Source: [Streptosporangium] indianense
GTDB lineage: Bacteria; Actinomycetota; Actinomycetes; Streptomycetales; Streptomycetaceae
Direction of reading: 5' to 3'
Length of the DNA stretch: 64,000 bases
Assembly (NCBI RefSeq): GCF_021474405.1
Contig: NZ_JAKEIO010000003.1
Span: forward strand, 62,001-126,000
The notes under the pieces were generated by a model, which worked only from the letters and a program-made list of their open reading frames with translations, did no database searches and was not told the DNA's origin. Positions 1 through 7,442 of this stretch are shown here, in pieces. Every line of letters begins with the position of its first letter. The stretch's first letter is position 1. The translations under genes and the position numbers were made by a program.

Positions 1-284
1 CGGACACCCGGACGGGTACCGTCGGCCGACGTCGACGGTCGTTCGCTCTGTGAGGGCTCATCTCGTGTCTCCAGCCGATCGCGGGGCGCGAGACGTCAGA
101 GGCCCTGGAGTGTCTCGTGGTTGCCTCATGGCTCGTAAAAACACATCCTCGCGCCATCCGGCGGCATGGCCACGGACATGATCAATGCTGGCTGAGAGCG
201 CGAGCGGCACCGCCCGCCCGCCTTCGATGCAGCATGAGGCCACGACGACAGGTCCCGCGCCACGAGGGAGCCCCGAGCAACGCA
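1..284. other. Gene-free stretch downstream of tRNA-Thr
   Basis: I see no credible gene here. The open frames in it lack ribosome binding sites and recognisable domains. It lies 3' of the tRNA on the minus strand. Confidence 0.5.
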
Positions 285-285
285 A

Positions 286-318
286 AAGGCCAGGTCACGG
301 GCGATGTGACCTGGCCTT
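286..318 (-). terminator. Terminator hairpin of tRNA-Thr
   Basis: A perfect 13-bp stem (286-298 pairing with 306-318) with a 7-nt loop. On the minus strand it is followed by a short T run (complement of 284-287). It lies 7 nt past the tRNA 3' end, as expected for an intrinsic terminator of a monocistronic tRNA. Confidence 0.8.
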
Positions 319-324
319 CTCCGG

Positions 325-398
325 AGCCGCCTTCGGGATTCGAACCCGAGACCTACGCATTACGAGTGCGTTGCTCTGGCCATCTGAGCTAAGGCGGC
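325..398 (-). tRNA. tRNA-Thr (anticodon CGT)
   Basis: The reverse complement folds as a full cloverleaf: 7-bp acceptor stem (GCCGCCT/AGGCGGC), 4-bp D stem, 5-bp anticodon stem ACGCA/TGCGT with loop CTCGTAA, 5-nt variable loop, and a TCGGG/CCCGA T stem with loop TTCGAAT. The anticodon CGT reads ACG (Thr). The discriminator base is U at 325 and CCA is not encoded. A strong hairpin follows directly. Confidence 0.95.
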
Positions 399-504
399 GA
401 GCTGTCCGCACCATGGTGCGATCAGCAACGACGGTAAGTCTACACAGTTTCCGAGGGTGCTCCGTACCAGCCCCGGCAGGGGGCCGCCCGGGGCCGGGAT
501 CAAG

Positions 505-2139
505 CTATGAGCAGCGCTTTCCGTCCGTGGGCGGGGTGCCGCGCACCAGGTAGGCGTTGATCGTCCGGTCGATGCAGGAGCTGCCGCGGCCGTAGGCGGT
601 GTGGCCGTCGCCCTCGTAGGTGAGCAGGCGCGCCGAGGACAGCTGGCCGGCCAGGGCCCGTGCCCAGCGGTAGGGGGTGGCCGGGTCCCGGGTCGTGCCG
701 ACCACGACGATGGGCGCGGCGCCCTTCGCCTCGATGCGGTGCGGCTCACCCGTGGCCTGCACCGGCCAGTACGCACAGTTCAGAGCGGCCCACGCGAGCC
801 CCTCACCGAAGACCGGTGAGGCCTTCCGGAACGCAGGCAGGGCCCTGCGCACCTGGTCGGGAGTGTCGAAGGCGGCCGGCAGGTCCAGGCAGTTCACCGC
901 CGCGTTGGCGAACATCAGGTTGCTGTAGGCGCCGTCGGCGTCCCGCTCGTAGTAGCCGTCCGAGAGGACGAGGAGCCCGGAGCCGTCGTTCTCCTTCATC
1001 GCGGACGTCAGCGCCTCGCGCAGCTGCTCCCAGGCGCCCTCGTCGTACATGGCCGCGATCACACCGGTCGTGGCGAGCGACTCGGTGAGCGTCCGGCCGT
1101 CGGCGTCACCCGTGGGGACGGGCCGTGCGTCCAGCTTCGCGAAGAACGCCTTGAGGTTCTCACCCACCCGCTCGGGCGAGGTGCCCTTGCCGCCCAGCGG
1201 GCAACCGGCCTGCCGTACGCAGTCCTTCGCGAACGACCGGAACGCCGTCTCGAAACCCGCCGTCTGTTCGAGGTTCAGCCGCCGGGCCGGCAGCGACGGG
1301 TCCATCGCGCCGTCCAGCACCAGCCGGCCCGCCCGGTCCGGGAACAGCCCGGCGTACGTCGCCCCGAGGAACGTGCCGTACGAGGCCCCGACGTAGTTCA
1401 GCTTCTGGTCGCCGAGCGCGGCGCGCACGATGTCCATGTCCCGGGCCGCCTCCACGGTGGACACATGGCGCAGCAGCCGGGGCGCGTCCGCGCCGCAGCC
1501 CTCGGCGAACCTCCGGTACGCCGCGACCAGCCCGTCCGTCTCCCGCCCGTCGTCGGGTGTGGCGTCCGTGCGCGTGTACCTGTCCATCCCCGGCCCGTCC
1601 AGACACTCCACGGGCTCGCTGCCGGCCACGCCGCGCGGGTCGACCGCCACCATGTCGTAGCGGGCGCGGACCTCGGCCGGGTAGCCGATGCCCGCGTACG
1701 CCTGCATGTAGCCGATCGCCGAGCCGCCCGGTCCGCCCGGGTTCACCAGCAGCGAGCCCAGCCGCTTGCCAGGGCCGGTGGCCTTCTTGCGGGTGAGGGC
1801 GAGCCCGATGTCGCCGGCGGACGGTTCGGCGTAGTCGAGGGGTGCCTTGAGGGTGGCGCACTGGAAGCCGGAGACCCCGCACTTGCGCCACGCCGGCTTC
1901 TGCCCGTAGTACGTCGCGAGCGCCGCGGGCGTGGCCTGCGGCAGCGCGGCCAGTGCCGCCTCCTGCGCGGCGGAGGCGGCGGACGTCGTCGCGCTTCCGG
2001 AGGAGCAGGCGGAGACGAGCAGCGCGGCCGTGACGAGGAGACCGGCGGCGGTCTTGGCCCGGCTGCGTGTCCTGCGGTGGAGATCCCGGGGACCGGATGC
2101 GGATGCGGAGGCGGAGCGAGGGGTGCGCCGTGTGTCCAT
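505..2139 (-). CDS. Secreted alpha/beta hydrolase lipoprotein, TAP (tripeptidyl aminopeptidase) family
   Basis: 544 aa. The N-terminus is Arg-rich and followed by a hydrophobic stretch ending in LVSAC, a lipobox, so the mature enzyme should be a membrane-anchored extracytoplasmic lipoprotein. The alpha/beta hydrolase fold is marked by VNPGGPGGS (oxyanion region), the nucleophile elbow GASYGTFLG, and the C-terminal RDPATPYRWA (Asp) and GDGHTAYG (His) of the TAP-like C-terminal domain. The family comprises proline/tripeptidyl aminopeptidases abundant in Streptomyces; substrate cannot be read from sequence. It lies on the same strand as holB but is separated by a repeat-filled 262-bp gap, so it is probably transcribed separately. 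Confidence 0.88.
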   Translation of the reverse strand: MDTRRTPRSASASASGPRDLHRRTRSRAKTAAGLLVTAALLVSACSSGSATTSAASAAQEAALAALPQATPAALATYYGQKPAWRKCGVSGFQCATLKAPLDYAEPSAGDIGLALTRKKATGPGKRLGSLLVNPGGPGGSAIGYMQAYAGIGYPAEVRARYDMVAVDPRGVAGSEPVECLDGPGMDRYTRTDATPDDGRETDGLVAAYRRFAEGCGADAPRLLRHVSTVEAARDMDIVRAALGDQKLNYVGASYGTFLGATYAGLFPDRAGRLVLDGAMDPSLPARRLNLEQTAGFETAFRSFAKDCVRQAGCPLGGKGTSPERVGENLKAFFAKLDARPVPTGDADGRTLTESLATTGVIAAMYDEGAWEQLREALTSAMKENDGSGLLVLSDGYYERDADGAYSNLMFANAAVNCLDLPAAFDTPDQVRRALPAFRKASPVFGEGLAWAALNCAYWPVQATGEPHRIEAKGAAPIVVVGTTRDPATPYRWARALAGQLSSARLLTYEGDGHTAYGRGSSCIDRTINAYLVRGTPPTDGKRCS

Positions 2140-2225
2140 TCAGCGAGCGTAACTCTGGGCGACGGTCCGGGTGCCGAGCGTGCACGTCGTGCCTCGTACG
2201 AGTTACGGCGTCAACCGCACGTCCG

Positions 2226-2392
2226 TCCCGGGTGCCCTCACGGGTGCCGGTCCCGGCTCTCCCTCCCGAGTGCCCGTCCGGGGCGTCCTCCCGGCTCTCC
2301 GTCCTGAGTGCGTGTCCCGGGTGCCCGTCCCGGCTCTCCGTCCCGGGCGTCCGTCCCGGGCGTCCGTCCCGGGCGTCCGTCCCGGGTGTGCT
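2226..2392. repeat. 13-bp tandem repeat array, about 13 units
   Basis: Imperfect units with a 13-bp period fill most of the gap between holB and the hydrolase gene. The best-preserved copies (TCCCGGGCGTCCG) are at 2341-2353, 2354-2366 and 2367-2379. More diverged copies extend back to about 2226, two of them 12 bp long. The array ends 10 bp from the holB stop codon. No open frame uses it convincingly. Confidence 0.85.
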
Positions 2393-2401
2393 GTCGGTCT
2401 C

Positions 2402-3607
2402 TCAGCCCGCTCTGAGGGCCATCGTCATCGCCTCCACCGCCAGCAGCGGCGCCACGTTGCGGTCGAGGGCGTCGCGGCAGGCCGCGATCGCCTCGATACG
2501 GCGGAGTGTGGACTCCGGGGAGCCGGCGCGGGCGAGGCGCTCCAGGGCGTCCCCGGCGTCCGCGTTGGCGATGGCCACGCGCGAGCCGAGCTGGAGGGCG
2601 AGGACGTCGCGGTAGAAGGCCGTCAGGTCGGTCAGAGCGAGGTCGAGGCTGTCCCGCTGCGTGCGGGTTCTGCGGCGCTTCTGCTTGTCCTCGAGGTCCT
2701 TCATCACGCCCGCGGTGCCGCGCGGCATACGGCCGCCCTGGACGGCGCCGAGAGCGGCCTTCAGCTCTTCGGTCTCCTTGGCGTCCGTCTCCTCCGCGAG
2801 CTGCTTGGCGTCCTCGGCAGCCGCGTCGACGAGCTCCTGCGCGGCCCGCAGCGCCCCGCCGATCTCCTCCACGCGCAGCGGCAGCCTGAGCACGGCGGCT
2901 CGGCGTTCACGCGCGGCCGGGTCGGTGGCGAGGCGGCGGGCACGGTCGACGTGGCCCTGGGTCGCGCGGGCCGCCGCGGCGGCGACGTCCGGCTCGATGC
3001 CCTCGCGGCGTACGAGCATGTCGGCGACGGCGTCGACCCTCGGTGTGCTCAGGTTCAGGTGACGGCAGCGGGAGCGGATGGTCGGCAGGACGTCCTCGAT
3101 GGAGGGGGCGCACAGCAGCCAGACCGTACGCGGGGCGGGCTCCTCCACTGCCTTCAGCACGGCGTTGGCCGACTTCTCGTTCAGCCGCTCGGCGTCCTCG
3201 ACGAGGATGATCTGCCAGCGGCCGTTGGCGGGCGAGGTGAACGACTTGCGGACGGTGTCGCGCATGTCGTCGGCGAGGATCTGGGTGCCGACGGCGGCGA
3301 CGGTGGTGACGTCGGCGTGCGTACCGATGAGCGCCGTGTGACATCCGTCGCAGAAGCCGCAGCCCGGGGAGCCGCCGAGGGCCCGGTCGGGGCTGACGCA
3401 CTGCAGCGCCGCAGCGAACGCGCGTGCCGCCTGGTTCCGTCCGGCCCCGGGTGGGCCGGTGAACAGCCACGCGTGCGTCATCTTCGACGCCTCGGGCGGC
3501 GGGGCGTCGGTGGCGGCCGCGGTGACCAGCGCGTCGGCGTCCCGAGCGGCGGCGGCCAGCTGCTCGCTCACCCGCTCCTGCCCGACGAGGTCGTCCCACA
3601 CGGTCAT
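2402..3607 (-). CDS. holB: DNA polymerase III subunit delta'
   Basis: 401 aa clamp-loader subunit. The N-terminus (TVWDDLVGQERVSEQL) and the Walker-A-like GPPGAGRNQAA, a Zn-binding cysteine group (CGFCDGC about residues 82-88), and VEDAERLNEKSANAVLKAVEEP followed by SRC (sensor/arginine-finger region) are all typical of delta'/gamma AAA+ clamp loader proteins. With delta and tau/gamma it loads the sliding clamp onto primed DNA. It lies downstream of tmk on the same strand, a conserved pairing in bacteria. A 13-bp repeat array starts just after the stop. Confidence 0.93.
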   Translation of the reverse strand: MTVWDDLVGQERVSEQLAAAARDADALVTAAATDAPPPEASKMTHAWLFTGPPGAGRNQAARAFAAALQCVSPDRALGGSPGCGFCDGCHTALIGTHADVTTVAAVGTQILADDMRDTVRKSFTSPANGRWQIILVEDAERLNEKSANAVLKAVEEPAPRTVWLLCAPSIEDVLPTIRSRCRHLNLSTPRVDAVADMLVRREGIEPDVAAAAARATQGHVDRARRLATDPAARERRAAVLRLPLRVEEIGGALRAAQELVDAAAEDAKQLAEETDAKETEELKAALGAVQGGRMPRGTAGVMKDLEDKQKRRRTRTQRDSLDLALTDLTAFYRDVLALQLGSRVAIANADAGDALERLARAGSPESTLRRIEAIAACRDALDRNVAPLLAVEAMTMALRAG

Positions 3608-3860
3608 GGCTCACGCCGCCCTTCCGTCACGTTCCGCGTTGCCGGATCCATTGTGGGGGCGACCACTGACAACGCCCGCCGGCTCCGTCCGGTGCCCCGC
3701 ACCGGGCCCGTCCTTCCGGCCACCTCGCAGCCCCGCCCCGTCGCCCGCACCGGCCGGCCGCCACGCAGGTCGGCCCGGGGCTCCCACGCCCGCCTGCCGA
3801 GGGTCTCGGCAACCCCAGGCCACGTCGGAGACGACCGGGCCTCCCACGCCGGACCGCCGG

Positions 3861-3952
3861 AGGCGTCAGCGCCCCCGGCCGCCCGTCCCCCGGCGTCCGC
3901 GGCCCGAGGCGTCAGCGCCCCCGGCCGCCCCTCCCTCGGCGTCCGCGGCCCT
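3861..3952. repeat. 46-bp tandem duplication containing the tmk stop codon
   Basis: Positions 3861-3906 and 3907-3952 are near-identical direct copies beginning AGGCGTCAGCGCCCCC. The tmk stop codon (TCA on the plus strand, 3912-3914) lies in the second copy; the matching TCA at 3866-3868 is a relic of the other. The remaining 250 bp between holB and tmk shows no gene. Confidence 0.85.
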
Positions 3953-6900
3953 GGTCCGGCTCCTCGTCGTGCGGTCCGAGCAGTTCGTCCGCGAGCGAGG
4001 GCAGGTCGTCCAGCGGCGTCTCCTCGGCCCAGTCGGACCGACGGCGGCGCGGCGTCCCCTCGGCGTCGACCTGGGGCATCTCCCGCGTACGGTCCTCGGT
4101 GCCGTCGGGCCGGGCGGCCGGGGCGTCCTCCCGGAAGTAGCCGGGCGGCACCCTGTCCGCCGGTTCGTCTCCCCGCACGGGCGGCAGCACGGCCGTCTCC
4201 TCGGCATCCCCGGGCCGGACCGGAGGCAGCACCGCCGTCTCCTCGGCATCCCCGGGCCGGACCGGAGGCAGCACCGCCGTCTCGTCGGCCGCGCCGGGGG
4301 CGTCCCGGTCGGGCACCTGCGGCAGCACCTCGGTCTCGTCCCCGGCGCGAGGCGAGAACGGCGGCAGGGCGTTGGTCTCCTCCCCGACTGCCGGCGGAAC
4401 GGGCGGCTTCGGCAGTTCGGCCGTCACCTCCGCCTCGGACTCACCGGAGGTACGGCCGCTGTCCGAGCGCTGCTCACCGTCCCGCACCGGGCGCAGCACG
4501 GTCGTGTCCTCACCGGCACCACCCGGCGTCACCACCGGCGTAGGCACGGTCGCCGCGTCCTGAGCGGCCGTGGGACCCGCCGTGCTCTCCGGAGCGGAGT
4601 TCTGCGGGGTGGCGCTCTTCGGTCCGGCCTCGGCCGCCGCGGCAGCCGCCTCCGCGAGCCGCCGGGCCTCCTCGGCCCGCAGCAGGGCCGCCTCGGCCTT
4701 GCGCTGCTTTTCCAAGCGGAGCGCCTCGGCCTCGGCACGCAGGCGCGCCTCCTCCTCAGCCTGCTTGCGGCGCCGCTCCTCCTCGGCCTTCCGGCGGGCC
4801 TCCTCCTCGGCGCGGGCCTTCTCCTCCGCGAGGAGCCGGGCCCGCTCCTCCTCGGCCTTCCGACGCGCTTCCTCGGCCCGGCGGCGGGCCTCCTCGGCCT
4901 GCCGTTCGGCCTCGCGGCGCTGCGCCTCCTCCAGCTCGCGGCGCTTGCGCTCCTCCTCCTCGGCGCGCAGCTTGGCGAGTTGCTCCTGGCGCTCGCGCTC
5001 CAGGCGCTCCTCCTCGGCCTTGCGGGCGGCCTCCTCCTCGGCCTTGCGGCGGGCCTCCTCCTCGGCCTTCTTGCGCGCCTCCTCCTGGGCCTTGATCTCG
5101 GCCTCGGACAGCGGCAGCACCTGGTCGAGGCGGTGCCGGATGACGGTCGTGACCGCCTCGGGCTCCTGGCCGGCGTCCACCACCAGATACCGACCGGCGT
5201 CGGCAGCGGCCAGGGTCAGGAAACCGGCCCGGACGCGCGCGTGGAACTCGGCGGGCTCCGACTCCAGCCGGTCCGGCGCCTCGGTGAACCGCTCGCGCGC
5301 GGTCTCCGGCGCGACGTCCAGCAGCACGGTCAGATGCGGCACCAGTCCGTTCGTCGCCCAGCGGTTGATCCGGGCGATCTCGGTGGGCGAGAGGTCACGG
5401 CCGGCGCCCTGGTAGGCGACGGACGAGTCGATGTACCGGTCGGAGATGACGACCGCGCCGCGCTCCAGGGCGGGCCGTACGACGGTGTCGATGTGCTCGG
5501 CCCGGTCGGCCGCGTACAGCAGCGCCTCCGCGCGGTGCGACAGACCGGCGCTCGACACGTCCAGCAGGATCGACCGCAGCCGCTTGCCCACCGGCGTGGC
5601 CCCCGGCTCGCGCGTCAGCACGACCTCGTGGCCCTTGGCGCGGATCCACTCGGCGAGCGCCTCGGCCTGCGTGGACTTGCCGGCTCCGTCGCCGCCCTCC
5701 AGGGCGATGAAGAAGCCGGTGGCGGCGGCGCCCTGCTCCGGGTCGTCGCCGCCGAGCAGCGCGTCCTTCAGGTCCTGCCGCAGCGGGACGCCGGAGCGGT
5801 CGTCGACCTTGGCCAGCACCAGCGCGGCGACGGGCAGCAGCAGGGCGCCGGTCAGCATGAGCGTGAAGGCCGCGCCGCCGTGCGCGAAGACGAACTTGCC
5901 GCTCTCCAGCCGGTGCGGCCCGATCGCCGCAGCCACCACGGGGGCGATCAGCGCGCCGAGCGCCACGCAGACCCGGACGACCGCGTGCAGGTGTTCCGTC
6001 GTGCGGGAGCGCCGGCTCTCCTCGGTCTCCTGGTCGAGCAGGGTGTGCCCGATGTTGGCGGACAGGCCCGCGCCGACACCGGCCAGCGCGAGGATCAGCA
6101 GCACGGCGGTGACGTCCGGGACCAGCCCGGCGGCCAGCAGGGCGACACCGGTGAAGGCGATCGTCAGCGCGAGCAGCCGGCGGCGCGACAGGGCGGGCAC
6201 GAGGGCGGGCGCCGTACGGATGCCGACGACCACGGCGCCGGTCAGCGCGGCCACGAACAGGCCGTAGAGGACGGGGCCGCCGCCCAGGTCCTTGGCGTGC
6301 AGCACGGCCACGGCGACGGCGGCCGACACCGCCGCCGCGACGGCCGCGCAGGACAGGACCAGCAGCGGCATCGCGCCGGTGCGGCCCTTGTCGGGGCCGG
6401 TGGTGGTCTTCGGGCGGCGCAGCCCCTCGAGCGGCGACCGCGCGCGCGGGGTGCGCGTGCCGGGCAGCTCCAGGAAGGTCAGCACGGACAGGGACGCGGC
6501 GAACAGTCCGGCGGCCACGTAGGAGGCGAGGGCCGCCTGGTGCTGGCCGAACCAGTCGATGCCGGCGCCGAGCAGGTTGTTGAACAGGGACGCGACGACC
6601 AGGGCGACGGCGGCGAGGGGGATCGCCGCGAAGCCGGTGCGCAGCGACAGCCGGCGCAGGGCGTCCATGTGGTCGGGCAACGGCCGGACCGTCGCGCCCT
6701 CCGGAGGCGGGGCGGGGAGCAGCGCGGGAGCCGCGCTCTCGCGGCACACCGTCCAGAACCGCTCGGCGACCCCGATCACGAAGGCCGTGACGAGGAGGAC
6801 CGCGAGCGCGTTCTCCGGCGTCCAGTCGATCCACAGGGGCGCGACGATGAGCAGTGCTGCGCGCAGCCCGTCGGCGCCGACCATGGTCCAGCGGCGGTCG

Positions 6901-7241
6901 AGCGGCCCGTCCTGCGAGGTGAGCGCGGAGAGCGGGCCCAGCAGCACGGCGCCGAACAGCAGCGTCGCGAGGATGCGCACCCCGAAAACGGTCGCCACTG
7001 CGAACGCCACGCCCCGGTAACCACCCCCGAACGAGGCCTCCGCGACGGCCGCCTGGACCGCCAGCAGGACCAGCACGAGAAGGGCGAGGGTGTCCCCCAC
7101 ACCACCCACGAGCTGTGCGCTCCACAACCGCTTCAGCTGCGGTCGTCGCAGCAGGGCGCGGACGGCACGCTCGCGGGAGTCCGCGACCAGGGCGTCGTCG
7201 GGGGCGGGCTGAGGGGCCGTTGGGCGGTCGGCTCGCGTCAT
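3912..7241 (-). CDS. tmk: MFS-like membrane domain fused to thymidylate kinase with coiled-coil tail
   Basis: 1109 aa, about five times a normal dTMP kinase. Residues about 30-490 form a multi-helix MFS-like membrane region. Residues about 512-715 are thymidylate kinase: P-loop GGDGAGKST, DRY-type motif ISDRYIDSSVAYQG and LID-like sequence. It phosphorylates dTMP to dTDP for DNA synthesis. Next comes a long charged coiled coil of KAEEEARRKAEEE type (about 715-880), then a Pro/Glu-rich tail with tandem EETAVLPPVRPGDA-like repeats. The MFS-Tmk fusion is a known streptomycete arrangement; the role of the membrane half is unknown. The kinase domain sits upstream of holB, the usual neighbour. Confidence 0.92.
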   Translation of the reverse strand: MTRADRPTAPQPAPDDALVADSRERAVRALLRRPQLKRLWSAQLVGGVGDTLALLVLVLLAVQAAVAEASFGGGYRGVAFAVATVFGVRILATLLFGAVLLGPLSALTSQDGPLDRRWTMVGADGLRAALLIVAPLWIDWTPENALAVLLVTAFVIGVAERFWTVCRESAAPALLPAPPPEGATVRPLPDHMDALRRLSLRTGFAAIPLAAVALVVASLFNNLLGAGIDWFGQHQAALASYVAAGLFAASLSVLTFLELPGTRTPRARSPLEGLRRPKTTTGPDKGRTGAMPLLVLSCAAVAAAVSAAVAVAVLHAKDLGGGPVLYGLFVAALTGAVVVGIRTAPALVPALSRRRLLALTIAFTGVALLAAGLVPDVTAVLLILALAGVGAGLSANIGHTLLDQETEESRRSRTTEHLHAVVRVCVALGALIAPVVAAAIGPHRLESGKFVFAHGGAAFTLMLTGALLLPVAALVLAKVDDRSGVPLRQDLKDALLGGDDPEQGAAATGFFIALEGGDGAGKSTQAEALAEWIRAKGHEVVLTREPGATPVGKRLRSILLDVSSAGLSHRAEALLYAADRAEHIDTVVRPALERGAVVISDRYIDSSVAYQGAGRDLSPTEIARINRWATNGLVPHLTVLLDVAPETARERFTEAPDRLESEPAEFHARVRAGFLTLAAADAGRYLVVDAGQEPEAVTTVIRHRLDQVLPLSEAEIKAQEEARKKAEEEARRKAEEEAARKAEEERLERERQEQLAKLRAEEEERKRRELEEAQRREAERQAEEARRRAEEARRKAEEERARLLAEEKARAEEEARRKAEEERRRKQAEEEARLRAEAEALRLEKQRKAEAALLRAEEARRLAEAAAAAAEAGPKSATPQNSAPESTAGPTAAQDAATVPTPVVTPGGAGEDTTVLRPVRDGEQRSDSGRTSGESEAEVTAELPKPPVPPAVGEETNALPPFSPRAGDETEVLPQVPDRDAPGAADETAVLPPVRPGDAEETAVLPPVRPGDAEETAVLPPVRGDEPADRVPPGYFREDAPAARPDGTEDRTREMPQVDAEGTPRRRRSDWAEETPLDDLPSLADELLGPHDEEPDQGRGRRGRGGRGR

Positions 7242-7442
7242 GCGTTCAGCCTATCGGGAGCCACCGACACCCCGGAGGGCGCGGGCTGGCATGCGCACGC
7301 CCCGACACCGAAGTGTTGCCGGGGCGTTCGCTTTCCGAACCCTGGGCGAAGAACCGGACGCGGCGGTCCGGTTTCCGGACAGAGCCCGAACGACCTCGAT
7401 CCTCCGCGGACTTGGAGGGATCATTGCCGCTCGGTGTGCCGC

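Noticed and set aside
58-285. Small protein at the left edge
   Set aside because: No ribosome binding site or domain; lies in the tRNA downstream region with GC-driven open frames on both strands.
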